A DNA stretch of 64,000 bases. Source: Tepidamorphaceae bacterium (GTDB lineage Bacteria > Pseudomonadota > Alphaproteobacteria > Rhizobiales > JAKSCL01). Of the stretch, positions 18,851-28,061 are shown piece after piece. Positions within the stretch are counted from its first letter, which is position 1. Every line of letters starts with the position of its first letter. The stretch spans positions 1 through 64,000 of the forward strand of contig JANQPO010000012.1 in the NCBI GenBank assembly GCA_028289445.1. Reading direction: 5' to 3'. Made by a program: the position numbers and the translations under genes. The notes under the pieces are model-generated. The model was not told the origin of the DNA. It saw nothing but the letters and a program-made list of their open reading frames with translations, and made no database searches.

Positions 18851-18917
18851 ACTGGAGTTTCGGAAACAACTCCCCGATCCTATATAAGGACCAGTCTTCA
18901 CGGAGCGACAACGCGCC

Positions 18918-19997
18918 ATGAGCTGGTCGATCAAGCTTGGAACCGTCGGCGGCAGCGAGATTCGCGTCCACCTGACGTTTTTTCTCCTGTTGGTGTGGAT
19001 CGGGCTGTCCCATCTCGACGAGGGCACCGCGGCGGCGGTCGAGGGCGTGGCCTTCGTGATCGCGATTTTCGCCTGCGTCACGCTCCACGAACTCGGTCAT
19101 GCCCTGGCCGCGCGCCGCTACGGCATTCGGACGCCCGATATCACGCTGCTGCCGATCGGCGGCGTGGCCCGGCTTGAGCGGTTTCCGGAAAAGCCGACAG
19201 CCGAGATCGTCATCGCGCTGGCTGGCCCTGCGGTCAACGTGGTGATCGCGGCGATCCTAATCCTCATTCTGGGCGCCCGACCCGAAACGATCACGGCCGG
19301 AACAATCGAGGACCCGTCGGCCGGCTTCCTGGCCCGGCTGGCCTACGTCAACGTCTTCCTCGTTCTCTTCAACCTCATTCCGGCCTTCCCGATGGATGGC
19401 GGCCGGGTATTCCGCGCCGTCATGGCGATCTGGACCGGACGCGAACGCGCGACGCGGATCGCAGCTATCGTTGGCCAAGGCGTCGCCTTCCTGTTCGGTC
19501 TGCTGGGCCTGATGTCCGGCAATCCGATCCTGATCTTCATCGCGATCTTCGTCTATCTCGCGGCCGGCGCGGAAAGCAGCATGACCTCCATGACCGCAAT
19601 GGCGCGCAACCTCACCGTCGATGACGCGATGATCACGGCGTTTGAGACGCTCAGCACCCAAGCGACGATCGGCGACGCGGCCGACGCACTGATCCGCACC
19701 ACACAGCACGAATTCCCGGTGGTCGATGGCGCCGGGCGCTTGCGCGGGCTTCTGACTCGCCGTGCGATGATCGCCGGCATGGAGCGCACGGGACCGCAAG
19801 GTCCCGTCCTTGGTGTCATGGAGACCATTCCCGAGATCGGCCAGAACACACCGCTGGAACCGGCCATGGCGCCGATCCTCTCCGGTGGCGCGCCAGCGGT
19901 CGCCGTCACTGATACGGCAGGGCGGCTGGTCGGCTATCTGAGCCGTGAGAACATCTCCGAACTGATGATGCTTAAGATGGCGAGCCAGTCGGCGTAA
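18918..19997 (+). CDS. Site-2 protease family protein with CBS domains
   Basis: A 359-residue M50B intramembrane metalloprotease. The zinc motif HELGH lies near residue 57 and the third ligand motif FPMDGGRVFRA near 158, both in a six-helix core. Two CBS domains occupy residues about 230-355. This group (SpoIVFB/Rv0359-like with CBS) cleaves membrane-bound substrates, often anti-sigma or regulatory proteins, under control of adenylate binding to CBS. Substrate unknown. Confidence 0.9.
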   Translation: MSWSIKLGTVGGSEIRVHLTFFLLLVWIGLSHLDEGTAAAVEGVAFVIAIFACVTLHELGHALAARRYGIRTPDITLLPIGGVARLERFPEKPTAEIVIALAGPAVNVVIAAILILILGARPETITAGTIEDPSAGFLARLAYVNVFLVLFNLIPAFPMDGGRVFRAVMAIWTGRERATRIAAIVGQGVAFLFGLLGLMSGNPILIFIAIFVYLAAGAESSMTSMTAMARNLTVDDAMITAFETLSTQATIGDAADALIRTTQHEFPVVDGAGRLRGLLTRRAMIAGMERTGPQGPVLGVMETIPEIGQNTPLEPAMAPILSGGAPAVAVTDTAGRLVGYLSRENISELMMLKMASQSA

Positions 19998-20028
19998 CCT
20001 CGCCTAGGCGGAGTGAGTTCAAGTAGAA

Positions 20029-20124
20029 TCATTCCCCCTCCTGGTCATCCCAGGCGCGGTGCAGCACGTTGGTGATGCGCCGCAGAACCGGGATCGTGTT
20101 GCTAAAGATGGGGGCGCCAAGCAT
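20029..20124 (-). pseudogene. Possible C-terminal gene remnant
   Basis: The minus frame reads MLGAPIFSNTIPVLRRI followed by TNVLHRAWDDQEGE and a stop. It has a protein-like mix of residues but only 31 codons, or 38 from GTG 20145, and the frame closes with a stop just upstream. It lies in the 228-nt gap downstream of the PhyH gene. I do not recognise the family; it may be a decayed gene end or chance. Confidence 0.25.
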
Positions 20125-20225
20125 CGAACGATCCCGGATCAGCACAGCGGCATGTCATGCCGCAGCGCGTCCGGGAGGACACGTGAGGTGAGCGGACCTA
20201 ATCTCAATCCGCTTTAGTTGGGCCC

Positions 20226-21392
20226 TCAGGGCCGCCGCCGCTCTTCCAGCGCATCCAACTCCGCCTTCAGCGTCTCAAGCGGCCAGCCATTGGACAGCCC
20301 GTCATGCATGAGATCGGCCTGGGTCTTCGGTGCCAGGCCGCCGATTGGCGGATCGGAGTCCAGATTGGTCGGAAAGGAATACCCCTCGGCCGCTGCCGCT
20401 ATCGCGGCATCGATCGACTCGTCATCCAGCGCGCCCGACGTCTTCTTCTCCAATAGGCTCGGATAAAGCACCAGACACATGGCGTGGCGATCAATCGATT
20501 CCATTGCCCGGCCGAACGCCGAGGAGACCTGGAAAAGATTGGCCAGCCGCTCAATCTCGGCGGAGCGATTGCCGCCGGCGGCGTGGTACATGGCCGGGTT
20601 GAAAAAGATCGCGTCGCCCTTTTGCAGCGGCAATTGCACGAAATGATCGTTGGCGTAGTCCTGAAACGCCGGCAGGCGATAGGCCAGGTAGCCAGGTGCA
20701 TAGGTTTGCGAAAACGGTAGAAATTGTGTCGGACCGGCTTCGATCGGCATGTCGCAATGGGCGACTCCGCCTTGGAGCGTCAACTGCGATGAGAACAGGT
20801 GCGCTGCAATCGGATAGTCCTTGGCGACGTCATTGGTCTGAAAGCCCAAGTGATAGTCGCGATGCGCCTGCTGCGGCTCGCCGCCGGGGTGGACCAGATT
20901 GACCTGCGCGGTCATCTGATAATTCGGGCCAAGCCAGGCCCTCGCCGCCAGATCGAGCATGATGTTGCCGTGATAGGCCGCGAAAACATCCGGCGCCCGG
21001 AGGCAGAGCTTTTCAAGCGAGTTCCAGATCCGATCATTGGTGCCGAAATGATCGCCGCCGCCGTCGCCGCTCTCACGTTGATCGTCCAATATGTCCGTAA
21101 AAACGGTCGTCGCGGCGTCGACGATGGCCGTATCCGGCACCGCGCCCCGCAGGACCAGAACGCCTGGACCGTTTGCGAAGACACCGGCCCATTCGCGCAT
21201 CAGCTCGCGATCGCTGTTCGCGCCATTGCGGCCGGCCCGCAGCGCGGCGCAATCGTAGATGGGCACGTCCTTGGCCACTTCCGCTGCGCGAGGCGCGCCG
21301 TCCCAAGCGTCTCGCAAACCGGCAATCTCGAACTTGAACACATCAAGATCGCAATCCGCTTCTGAAAACCATCCCACCTGCATGATCGTCAT
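20226..21392 (-). CDS. Phytanoyl-CoA dioxygenase (PhyH) family oxygenase
   Basis: A 388-residue Fe(II)/2-oxoglutarate-dependent oxygenase. The HxD iron motif is HRDYHLGF, and the distal His with a following Arg is in [11 protein letters not shown]. The product may hydroxylate a small polar compound; most bacterial PhyH enzymes do not act on phytanoyl-CoA. ATG 21392 overlaps the Gfo/Idh stop (ATGA), so both are one operon, divergent from the DapA-family and hydroxyproline epimerase genes. Longer than the usual 260-300 residues because of an N-terminal extension of about 100. Confidence 0.82.
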   Translation of the reverse strand: MTIMQVGWFSEADCDLDVFKFEIAGLRDAWDGAPRAAEVAKDVPIYDCAALRAGRNGANSDRELMREWAGVFANGPGVLVLRGAVPDTAIVDAATTVFTDILDDQRESGDGGGDHFGTNDRIWNSLEKLCLRAPDVFAAYHGNIMLDLAARAWLGPNYQMTAQVNLVHPGGEPQQAHRDYHLGFQTNDVAKDYPIAAHLFSSQLTLQGGVAHCDMPIEAGPTQFLPFSQTYAPGYLAYRLPAFQDYANDHFVQLPLQKGDAIFFNPAMYHAAGGNRSAEIERLANLFQVSSAFGRAMESIDRHAMCLVLYPSLLEKKTSGALDDESIDAAIAAAAEGYSFPTNLDSDPPIGGLAPKTQADLMHDGLSNGWPLETLKAELDALEERRRP

Positions 21393-22585
21393 CCATCCAG
21401 CCAGCATTTCGTCCAAACACCGCCCGCTTCATGGCTGTCGGCGGCGGCTTCGATAAACTTCACACCGCGCGCGCCGTCCATCGCGTCGGGGATCGCCAAA
21501 AGATCGTCCGGTAGGGCCAAGCCATCGCGGCGCGCGGCAATCGCGATCGCCAATTCGCGGTAGAGATTTGCCCAGGCGTCCGACAGGGCCTCGCCGTGGC
21601 CGCGCGGTTGGCGCAGCATCCGCTCGGCTTCCGGCTCCACGCCCGATCCATGACCGCGCACGATAATCTGTTGCGGCTGGTCGAGCGGATTGAACCGCAG
21701 GATCTCCGCTGTCTCCTGCTCCCATTCAAGACCGGCCTTTTCGCCGTAGATGCGCAGGCGCAGGCCGCAATAATTGCCGGGCGCGGCCTGGGTCAGCCAC
21801 ATGGCGCCGGGCGCACCGTTTTCGAATTTCAGGTTGATGAAGGCGGTGTCCTCCATGTCCTTCGGTGCGCCGCAGACATGGAAATCGGCCCGCAGCTCGG
21901 TGACCGGAAGTCCGGTCACGAAATGCAGGAGATGATAGGCATGGGTGCCGATATCGCCGGCCGTCGACGCCCGGCCCACCTTCTTCGGATCGCTCCGCCA
22001 CACCGCGCCCTTGAACGCCGGGTCCGGCGGACCGGTGCGCCAGTCCTGCGCGTATTCCACTTGAACCTGCCGCACGGGTCCGAGATCGCCGCGCCGCACC
22101 ATGGCGCGCGCCTGTCGTACCATCGGATGATAGACATAAGGGTGCGTCACGCCGAAGACGAGGCCGCTTGCCCTCTGCCGGGTAGCAAGGTCCAGCGCCT
22201 CCTCCGAGGTCAGCGTGATCGGCTTGTCGCAGATGATGTCGATGCCGGCGTCCATGAATGCGCAGGCGATATCGTAGTGGGTGTGGTTCGGCGTGCAGAT
22301 GGCGACGGCGTCGATACCGTCGCCGCGCGCGGCTTCCTTTTCGGCCATCTCCCGGTAATCGGTGAAGATCCGCTCCTCGGCGAGGCGCCAATCGCGGCCG
22401 GACTGGACCGCGTTTTCCGGGTTGGAGGACAGCGCACCGGCCACGATCTCCCAACAATCGGACAGGCGGGCGCCTGTGGCGTGCCAGTCGCCGACGAGGC
22501 CGCCCCGTCCGCCGCCGACAAAGCCAAGCCTCAACCGCCGGTCGAGGCGCGGATAGCTGGCAGCATCGCTGACTTGAAGCGGCAT
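21389..22585 (-). CDS. Gfo/Idh/MocA family oxidoreductase
   Basis: A 398-residue NAD(P)-dependent sugar or cyclitol dehydrogenase. It has the Rossmann [12 protein letters not shown], the [11 protein letters not shown] segment and the catalytic Lys in ICDKPITLT (DKP in place of the more common EKP). The C-terminal half-barrel has [17 protein letters not shown] with the conserved His. ATG 22585 is 139 nt from the divergent DapA-family start. Partner of the PhyH oxygenase through an ATGA overlap; substrate not predictable. Confidence 0.9.
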   Translation of the reverse strand: MPLQVSDAASYPRLDRRLRLGFVGGGRGGLVGDWHATGARLSDCWEIVAGALSSNPENAVQSGRDWRLAEERIFTDYREMAEKEAARGDGIDAVAICTPNHTHYDIACAFMDAGIDIICDKPITLTSEEALDLATRQRASGLVFGVTHPYVYHPMVRQARAMVRRGDLGPVRQVQVEYAQDWRTGPPDPAFKGAVWRSDPKKVGRASTAGDIGTHAYHLLHFVTGLPVTELRADFHVCGAPKDMEDTAFINLKFENGAPGAMWLTQAAPGNYCGLRLRIYGEKAGLEWEQETAEILRFNPLDQPQQIIVRGHGSGVEPEAERMLRQPRGHGEALSDAWANLYRELAIAIAARRDGLALPDDLLAIPDAMDGARGVKFIEAAADSHEAGGVWTKCWLDG

Positions 22586-22724
22586 GATGCGGCGTCCTCC
22601 CCATCGCTTGTCTTTTCCGGCATCATCAAGGTTCCGGTCCGAAACGCAAGCGCCGGGTGCAATCGGTTGCAACGCGCGCTTGGATCGTGATCAATGCGCG
22701 AGGACAATTGAAAAAGACAGAGCC

Positions 22725-23618
22725 ATGTGGACAGGTATCTTTCCAGCAGTCACCACCAAGTTCACGGAAGACGGCGGCCTCGACCACGCGGAGATGAAGC
22801 GCTGCTTTGACCTTCAGATGACCGGCGGCTGTCACGGCCTGATCGCCGCCGGATCGCTTGGCGAAGGCCCGATGCTGACGCTCGACGAGCGGCTTGAAGT
22901 ACTGCGGCTCTGCAGGGAGGCGGCGGCCGGCAAGCCGGCGCTTTTGACTGTCGCAGCGGCATCGACGCGCGAGATGTGCGAAATCGCGGAGGCGGGCGCC
23001 AAGTCCGGCGCGGACGGTCTGATGGTGGTGCCGTCCATGGTCTACCACACCGACCATCGGGAGACCGTGTCAACGCTCAAGGCGGTCGCCGAGGCCGCAG
23101 ACCTGCCGATCATGATCTACTCCAACCGTGTCGCTTACCGCGTCGACGTGACGGTCGACATGATGGCGGAGCTGGCCGACGATCCGCGTTTCGTGGCGAT
23201 CAAGGAAAGCTCCGACGACATCCGCCGGACGATTGAAATCATCAACGCATTCGGCGACCGGTTCGCGGTCTTTACGGGCGTCGATAACCTCGCCTTTGAG
23301 GCGCTCACGGTAGGCGCGGTCGGCTGGGTGATGGGCGTCGGCATCGCCTTTCCGGAGGAAACGGTCGCGATCTACGATCTGATCCGGCAGAAGCGATACG
23401 ACGAGGCGCTTGCGATCTATCGCTGGTTCCGACCGCTGCTCGATCTCGACGTCAGCACCTATCTTGTCCAGCAAATCAAACTGGTGGAGGCGATGGCGAT
23501 CGGCTCGAACGACCGGGTACGCCCGCCGCGCCGGCCGCTCGCGGGTGACCACCGGGCGCGGGTCGAGGCGCTGATCGCCGAGGCCCTTGCCAATCGGCCG
23601 GCGCTCCCCGACCGCTAG
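22725..23618 (+). CDS. Dihydrodipicolinate synthase (DapA) family lyase/deaminase
   Basis: A 297-residue class I aldolase-fold protein. The Schiff-base Lys is in FVAIKESSDD, the Tyr in PIMIYSNR, and the family loop is GSLGEGPMLT. True DapA has GTTGE, so this is a paralogue. The next gene is a 4-hydroxyproline 2-epimerase, and the 4-Hyp pathway uses a DapA-family enzyme to deaminate pyrroline-4-hydroxy-2-carboxylate to 2-oxoglutarate semialdehyde. That role is inferred from context; the matching dehydrogenases are not in the window. Confidence 0.85.
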   Translation: MWTGIFPAVTTKFTEDGGLDHAEMKRCFDLQMTGGCHGLIAAGSLGEGPMLTLDERLEVLRLCREAAAGKPALLTVAAASTREMCEIAEAGAKSGADGLMVVPSMVYHTDHRETVSTLKAVAEAADLPIMIYSNRVAYRVDVTVDMMAELADDPRFVAIKESSDDIRRTIEIINAFGDRFAVFTGVDNLAFEALTVGAVGWVMGVGIAFPEETVAIYDLIRQKRYDEALAIYRWFRPLLDLDVSTYLVQQIKLVEAMAIGSNDRVRPPRRPLAGDHRARVEALIAEALANRPALPDR

Positions 23619-23619
23619 C

Positions 23620-23893
23620 TAGAGCCTTCTGTGAACAGGTTGAGCCAATTCTGTTTCTCGTCCGGCGCGGCGATCCAGAAGGAGAAGCGCGCGGTGCGTA
23701 GCGGGGCTACGGACAAGCGCTTCGACATAGTGGGCGCCCGCCGGACGGAAACCCGACAGGGCCGGGCCGCTTTGGCCCAATGCCGGCGGTCTCCGGCTCG
23801 ACCGTACCACCGGGTACGCCCGTCGCCGAAGCCCTTGGTCTTGAACCAAACCTGCTCCGGCAGAATGGTTCAATCTGTTCACAGAAGGCTCTA
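23620..23893. repeat. 274-bp palindromic element with TA ends (type B, full length)
   Basis: Bounded by TA and terminal inverted repeats beginning GAGCCTTCTGTGAACAG, with two mismatches over about 27 bp. Internal hairpins are CGTAGC/GCTACG at 23697-23711 and CGTACC/GGTACG around 23803-23818. The core at 23748-23784 (GAAACCC..GGGCCGGGCC) matches the type A element at the same offset. It lies between the DapA-family stop and the epimerase start; removing one copy of TA plus the element leaves only CTA between stop and ATG. Its right end gives AGAAGG 5 nt before that ATG. Confidence 0.88.
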
Positions 23894-24895
23894 ATGGCCC
23901 GGCATATCTTCCTCTGCATCGACGGCCATGCCTGCGGCAACCCGGTGCGCGTGGTAGCCGGCGGCGGTCCAACGCTTGTCGGCGAAACCATGCTGGAGCG
24001 CCGGGCGCATTTTCTCGCCGAGTTCGACTGGGTCCGCACCGGGTTGATGTTCGAGCCGCGCGGCCACGATGTCATGTCGGGCTCGATCCTCTACCCACCA
24101 ACCCGAGACGATTGCGACACCGGCGTGCTGTTCATCGAGACATCGGGATGCCTGCCGATGTGCGGCCACGGCACGATCGGCACGGTGACGACCGTCATTG
24201 AGAATGGCCTGGTCACACCGAAAACGCCTGGAACGCTTCGGCTCGACACGCCGGCGGGGCTTGTTGTCGCTGAGTATCGGCAGGAGGGGCAGTTCGTCGA
24301 GGAAGTGCGTCTCACCAACGTGCCGGCTTTCCTCTATCGGACCGATATCACGCTCGAGGTTGAGGGTCTCGGACCGTTGATCGTCGACGTCGCCTATGGC
24401 GGTAACTTCTACGCCATCGTCGACGCCCAAGAGACCTTTCGCGATATGGCCGACTTCTCCGCCGGCGATTTGGTCGCGCTCAGTCCGAAACTACGCGCCG
24501 CGCTGAATGACGCGCACGATTTTATCCACCCGGAGAAGCCCGATATTCGTGGGCTAAGCCATGTTCTTTGGACCGGTGCGCCAAAAGACCCGAAAGCCCA
24601 CGCCCGCAACGCCGTCTTTTATGGCGACAAGGCCATCGACCGCTCTCCCTGCGGCACCGGAACATCGGCCCGCATGGCGCAATGGGCGGCAAAGGGCCGG
24701 CTAAAGCCGGGCGATGAGTTCGTCCACGAGAGTATCATCGGCTCGCTGTTCCATGGCCGCGTGGAATCCGAGACGACGGTCGACGACACGCCGGCGATCA
24801 TCCCATCGATTGGCGGCTGGGCGCGGGTAACGGGCTTGAACACCATCTTCATCGACGATCGCGACCCGTTCGCACACGGGTTCAGCGTGACCTGA
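23894..24895 (+). CDS. 4-hydroxyproline 2-epimerase (proline racemase family)
   Basis: A 333-residue cofactor-independent epimerase. The two catalytic cysteines are both present, in PMCGHGTIGT and SPCGTGTSARMA. A Cys/Cys pair fits proline racemase or 4-hydroxyproline 2-epimerase and argues against trans-3-hydroxyproline dehydratase, which has Thr at the second site. The start MARHIFLCIDGHACGNPVRVV is the family N-terminus. The gene starts on the base after the palindromic element, whose AGAAGG (23883-23888) is the only visible Shine-Dalgarno. Neighbouring DapA-family gene supports hydroxyproline catabolism. Confidence 0.92.
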   Translation: MARHIFLCIDGHACGNPVRVVAGGGPTLVGETMLERRAHFLAEFDWVRTGLMFEPRGHDVMSGSILYPPTRDDCDTGVLFIETSGCLPMCGHGTIGTVTTVIENGLVTPKTPGTLRLDTPAGLVVAEYRQEGQFVEEVRLTNVPAFLYRTDITLEVEGLGPLIVDVAYGGNFYAIVDAQETFRDMADFSAGDLVALSPKLRAALNDAHDFIHPEKPDIRGLSHVLWTGAPKDPKAHARNAVFYGDKAIDRSPCGTGTSARMAQWAAKGRLKPGDEFVHESIIGSLFHGRVESETTVDDTPAIIPSIGGWARVTGLNTIFIDDRDPFAHGFSVT

Positions 24896-24896
24896 C

Positions 24897-25721
24897 CTAT
24901 CGTCCGATTCGCTTGAACGCGCGAGTCTGCTCCGTCATCGCGACTTCCGTCGGCAGGCGCTCCATCGAGGATGCGCCATAGAACCCGTGGCAGGTCTTCG
25001 TATTCTTAAGGACGAATGCGGCGTCGTCCGGCTCGGCCACTGGGCCGCCATGGGCGAGGATCAAGACATCCGGATTGGCCGCAAGCGCGGCCCCAGCCCA
25101 TTCGTCGACCAGCGTCGGGCAATCTTCGAGTTTCAAAGCGGTTTGTGCGCCGATCGTCCCGCCGGTCGTCAGACCCAAGTGACACACGATGATGTCGGCG
25201 CCAGCCTTGGCCATCGCCGCTGCGTCCTCGGCTGAAAAGACATAGGGCGTCGTCAGCAGGTCCCTGTCCCGCGCCAGCGCGATCATGTCGACTTCCTTGG
25301 AATAGGACATGCCGGTTTCTTCGAGATTGGCGCGAAACGTGCCGTCAATCAGCCCGACGGTGGGAAAGTTCTGGACGCCGGCAAAGCCCGCCGCCTTCAC
25401 CTCATCAAGGAACCGGTCCATGAGACGGAACGGGTCGGTGGCGCACACCCCGGCCAGAACCGGCGTCGACGTGACGACTGGCAACACTTCCGCGGCCATC
25501 TCCATGACGATTGCGTTGGCGTCGCCATAGGGCATCAGCCCCGCCAAGGAGCCGCGCCCGGCCATGCGATAGCGGCCGGAATTATAGATGACGATGAGGT
25601 CGATACCGCCGGCTTCTTCGCATTTCGCCGACAGGCCCGTTCCGGCACCGCCGCCGACAATCGGTTCGCCCGCCGCCGCCATCGCGCGGAAGCGGGAAAG
25701 CAACGAAGCGCGGTCGATCAC
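24897..25721 (-). CDS. Phosphoenolpyruvate hydrolase family / Tm-1-like TIM-barrel protein
   Basis: A 274-residue TIM-barrel protein with [37 protein letters not shown] split across its first strands, ending with [15 protein letters not shown]. This matches the PEP-hydrolase domain family that also forms the C-terminal half of plant Tm-1-like proteins; biochemical activity is poorly established. GTG 25721 is 2 nt after the aminotransferase stop, and the frame further upstream is an overlap of that gene. It converges on the epimerase with a 1-nt gap. Confidence 0.85.
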   Translation of the reverse strand: MIDRASLLSRFRAMAAAGEPIVGGGAGTGLSAKCEEAGGIDLIVIYNSGRYRMAGRGSLAGLMPYGDANAIVMEMAAEVLPVVTSTPVLAGVCATDPFRLMDRFLDEVKAAGFAGVQNFPTVGLIDGTFRANLEETGMSYSKEVDMIALARDRDLLTTPYVFSAEDAAAMAKAGADIIVCHLGLTTGGTIGAQTALKLEDCPTLVDEWAGAALAANPDVLILAHGGPVAEPDDAAFVLKNTKTCHGFYGASSMERLPTEVAMTEQTRAFKRIGR

Positions 25722-25723
25722 GG

Positions 25724-26623
25724 CTATTCGGCCGCGGCCGCTGAACCGGTATGGGCGTAAACGGCCTTGGTGTAGTCTTCCATCAAGGCTTTCGTGATGT
25801 CGCCGGGGACGAAGCTGTAGGGGCCGATCTCCGACACGGGCGTCACTTCGGCCGCCGTGCCGGTCAGGAAGCACTGCTCGAAGCCGGCCAACTCGTCCGG
25901 CATGATCGTGCGCTCGACAACCTTGATCTGGCGCTCCTTCGCAAGACCGATCACCGTCTGCCGGGTGATGCCGTCGAGGAAGCAGTCTGGCGTAGGCGTG
26001 TGTAGGTCGCCATCCTTGACGAAGAAGACATTGGCTCCGGTGGCTTCGGCAACATGCCCGCGCCAGTCGAGCATCATGGCATCGGCATAGCCGCGCCGCT
26101 CGGCCCGGTGCTTGGACAGCGTGCAGATCATGTAGAGCCCCGCCGCCTTCGACTTCGATGGCGCCGTCTGCGGATCGGGTCGGCGGTACTCGGCCATATC
26201 GAGCCGAATGCCCTTTAGCCGTTCCTCCGGCTTGAAGTAGGACGGCCATTCCCAAATCGCGATCGCCAAATGGATCTTGTTGTGCTGCGCCGAAACGCCC
26301 ATCATCTCGCTGCCGCGCCAGGCGACCGGACGGACATAGGCGTCGCTGAAGCCCTGGACCTTCAGAAGATCGCGGCACGCGTCGTCGATCTCCTCGACCG
26401 ACCACGGGATTTCGAAATCGAGAAGCTTCGCCGACTCGTGCAGGCGTTCCGTGTGCTCGGTCAGCTTGAAGATCTCGCCGCCATAGGCCCGCTCGCCTTC
26501 GAACACGCAGCTCGCATAGTGGAGGCCGTGGCTGAGCACATGCATTTGCGCATCCGCCCACGGCGTCAAAGCGCCGTCGAACCAGATCATTCCGTCGCGT
26601 TGATCGAAGGGCAGGACAGACAT
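25724..26623 (-). CDS. ilvE: Branched-chain amino acid aminotransferase
   Basis: A 299-residue PLP fold-type IV aminotransferase for Leu, Ile and Val. It has [38 protein letters not shown], the PLP Lys in SKSKAAGLY, and [12 protein letters not shown]. Start ATG 26623 at [11 protein letters not shown]; a GTG further out is less likely. It is divergent from the MarR-type regulator gene and followed 2 nt later by the PEP-hydrolase-family gene, so these two are probably one operon. Confidence 0.93.
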   Translation of the reverse strand: MSVLPFDQRDGMIWFDGALTPWADAQMHVLSHGLHYASCVFEGERAYGGEIFKLTEHTERLHESAKLLDFEIPWSVEEIDDACRDLLKVQGFSDAYVRPVAWRGSEMMGVSAQHNKIHLAIAIWEWPSYFKPEERLKGIRLDMAEYRRPDPQTAPSKSKAAGLYMICTLSKHRAERRGYADAMMLDWRGHVAEATGANVFFVKDGDLHTPTPDCFLDGITRQTVIGLAKERQIKVVERTIMPDELAGFEQCFLTGTAAEVTPVSEIGPYSFVPGDITKALMEDYTKAVYAHTGSAAAAE

Positions 26624-26814
26624 TGGGCGTTCTCCCGTGTCGACGTCATATTGCCGCCGCACACTTGTTTTTGCGTCGAAAGCCGCCTGACGCTATTCTC
26701 CCGCGCGAGTAATGATGGGCGCGGTTGGCTTTTTGCTTCCTCGGATCGCAACGCGCGAAGAGGGTCAAGGCATACGCGATCCGGACCCATGGCGTAACAA
26801 TCGACACGAAATAT

Positions 26815-26825
26815 GTCAATATGAC
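26815..26825. promoter_or_regulatory. Possible operator at MarR gene start
   Basis: GTCA-ATA-TGAC is a perfect short inverted repeat overlapping the ATG of the MarR-family gene. Position suits autoregulation, but at 4 bp per arm it may be chance. Confidence 0.25.
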
Positions 26826-27360
26826 TGACGTAATTTTCCGCGACCCTTCGACCCAAGCGACCGAGTCCGACAAGGACGGCAGCTTGTCGCCGGATGGCGA
26901 CAAGGTTATGGCACTGATTGAGCTTTTGTTCTTCGCCTACCGTGATTTCACGGGCGATCCCGACGAGCTTTTGCGCAAGGACGGGTTCGGCCGTGCGCAC
27001 CATCGTGTCATTCACTTTGTCTACCGCAATCCGGGGATGCGGGTTGCCGATCTGCTCGACATCTTGCGCATCACGAAACAGAGCCTGGGCCGGGTGCTCC
27101 GCCAGCTTATCGATCGCGGCTATGTCGAGCAGCGCGAGGGCCAAGCCGACCGGCGCGAGCGCCGTCTCTACACCACGCCGCAGGGCGCCGAACTGGCGCG
27201 AACCCTCGCCGATCCTCAGCAGCAGCGGATCAAGGCGGCGCTTGACCGGCTTTCGCCAGAGGGGCGCGCTGCTGCCAGAGATTTTCTCGCGCACCTTGTC
27301 AACGAGGAAGACCGGCCCCAGGTCGAGGCCCTGATCGCCACAACGGAGCCGCCGGAATGA
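26821..27360 (+). CDS. MarR family regulator, PetP-like
   Basis: A 179-residue winged-helix regulator. Recognition region MRVADLLDILRITKQSLGRVLRQLIDRGYVEQ is followed by the wing QREGQADRRERRLYTT. It overlaps the OmpR-type response regulator by 4 nt (ATGA). A MarR gene directly coupled to an OmpR gene is the layout of petP-petR in Rhodobacter capsulatus, where the pair is needed for cytochrome bc1 expression. That orthology is inferred from order and type. ATG 26821 starts the conserved part. Confidence 0.85.
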   Translation: MTDVIFRDPSTQATESDKDGSLSPDGDKVMALIELLFFAYRDFTGDPDELLRKDGFGRAHHRVIHFVYRNPGMRVADLLDILRITKQSLGRVLRQLIDRGYVEQREGQADRRERRLYTTPQGAELARTLADPQQQRIKAALDRLSPEGRAAARDFLAHLVNEEDRPQVEALIATTEPPE

Positions 27361-28061
27361 ATGGTGTACCGGCCGACGCAGCGCCTCACCTCCTGGTCGT
27401 CGACGACGACCGCCGTATACGCTCGTTGCTGAGCACTTTCCTGCAAGAGGAGGGCTTTCGCGTCACCACGGCGGATAGCGCTGCAAGCGCGCGGGAAAAG
27501 CTGCGCGGCCTTGAGTTCGATCTGATCGTCCTCGATGTGATGATGCCCGGCGAAAGCGGCGTCGATCTCGCCCGTGACCTGCGCTCGAAGAACCCGGTCC
27601 CGATCCTCATGCTAACCGCGCGGGCGGAAACCGAGCATCGCATCGCCGGGCTGGAAAGCGGCGCCGACGACTATCTGTCGAAACCGTTCGACCCGCGCGA
27701 ACTTGTCTTGCGCATCAATAGCATTTTGAAGCGCGCCCAAGCCGTGCCGCCACCGCCGATGATCGAAACCGTCAAAATCGGCCGCTCGGTGTTTCATCTC
27801 AAGCGCGGGGAACTGGTCCGCGACGATGAATCGATCCGGTTGACCGAGCGTGAACGCGAACTGTTGCGCATCTTCTGTACACAGCCCGGGGAAATCGTCT
27901 CCCGCCTTGCCTTGGTGGAAGACGGGTCCGCCGGCAGCGAGCGCGCCGTCGATGTCCAGATCAATCGCCTGCGCCGTAAGATCGAGAGCGACCCGGCCAA
28001 CCCGATCTATCTGCAAACCGTGCGCGGCGCCGGCTATCGGTTAATGGTGGACGAATGGTAA
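27357..28061 (+). CDS. OmpR-family response regulator, PetR-like
   Basis: A 234-residue two-component regulator. The receiver has the acidic DDD at 16-18, phospho-acceptor Asp 60 in IVLDVMMPG and Lys in YLSKPFDPREL. The C-terminal winged helix has LTERERELLRIF and RAVDVQINRLRRKIE. It is translated in overlap with both the MarR gene (4 nt) and the kinase gene (7 nt), so it is surely phosphorylated by the adjacent kinase. Confidence 0.93.
   Translation: MNGVPADAAPHLLVVDDDRRIRSLLSTFLQEEGFRVTTADSAASAREKLRGLEFDLIVLDVMMPGESGVDLARDLRSKNPVPILMLTARAETEHRIAGLESGADDYLSKPFDPRELVLRINSILKRAQAVPPPPMIETVKIGRSVFHLKRGELVRDDESIRLTERERELLRIFCTQPGEIVSRLALVEDGSAGSERAVDVQINRLRRKIESDPANPIYLQTVRGAGYRLMVDEW

Noticed and set aside
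18851..18873. Terminator after argG
   Set aside because: GGAGTT/AACTCC forms a 6-bp stem but no T tract follows, and the site-2 protease gene begins 45 nt later.
23780..23893. 38-codon N-terminal extension of the hydroxyproline epimerase
   Set aside because: These codons lie wholly inside the palindromic element; the family N-terminus starts at ATG 23894.
25722..26561. N-terminal extension of the PEP-hydrolase-family gene
   Set aside because: It is a shadow of the aminotransferase gene in another frame; GTG 25721 gives the family length.
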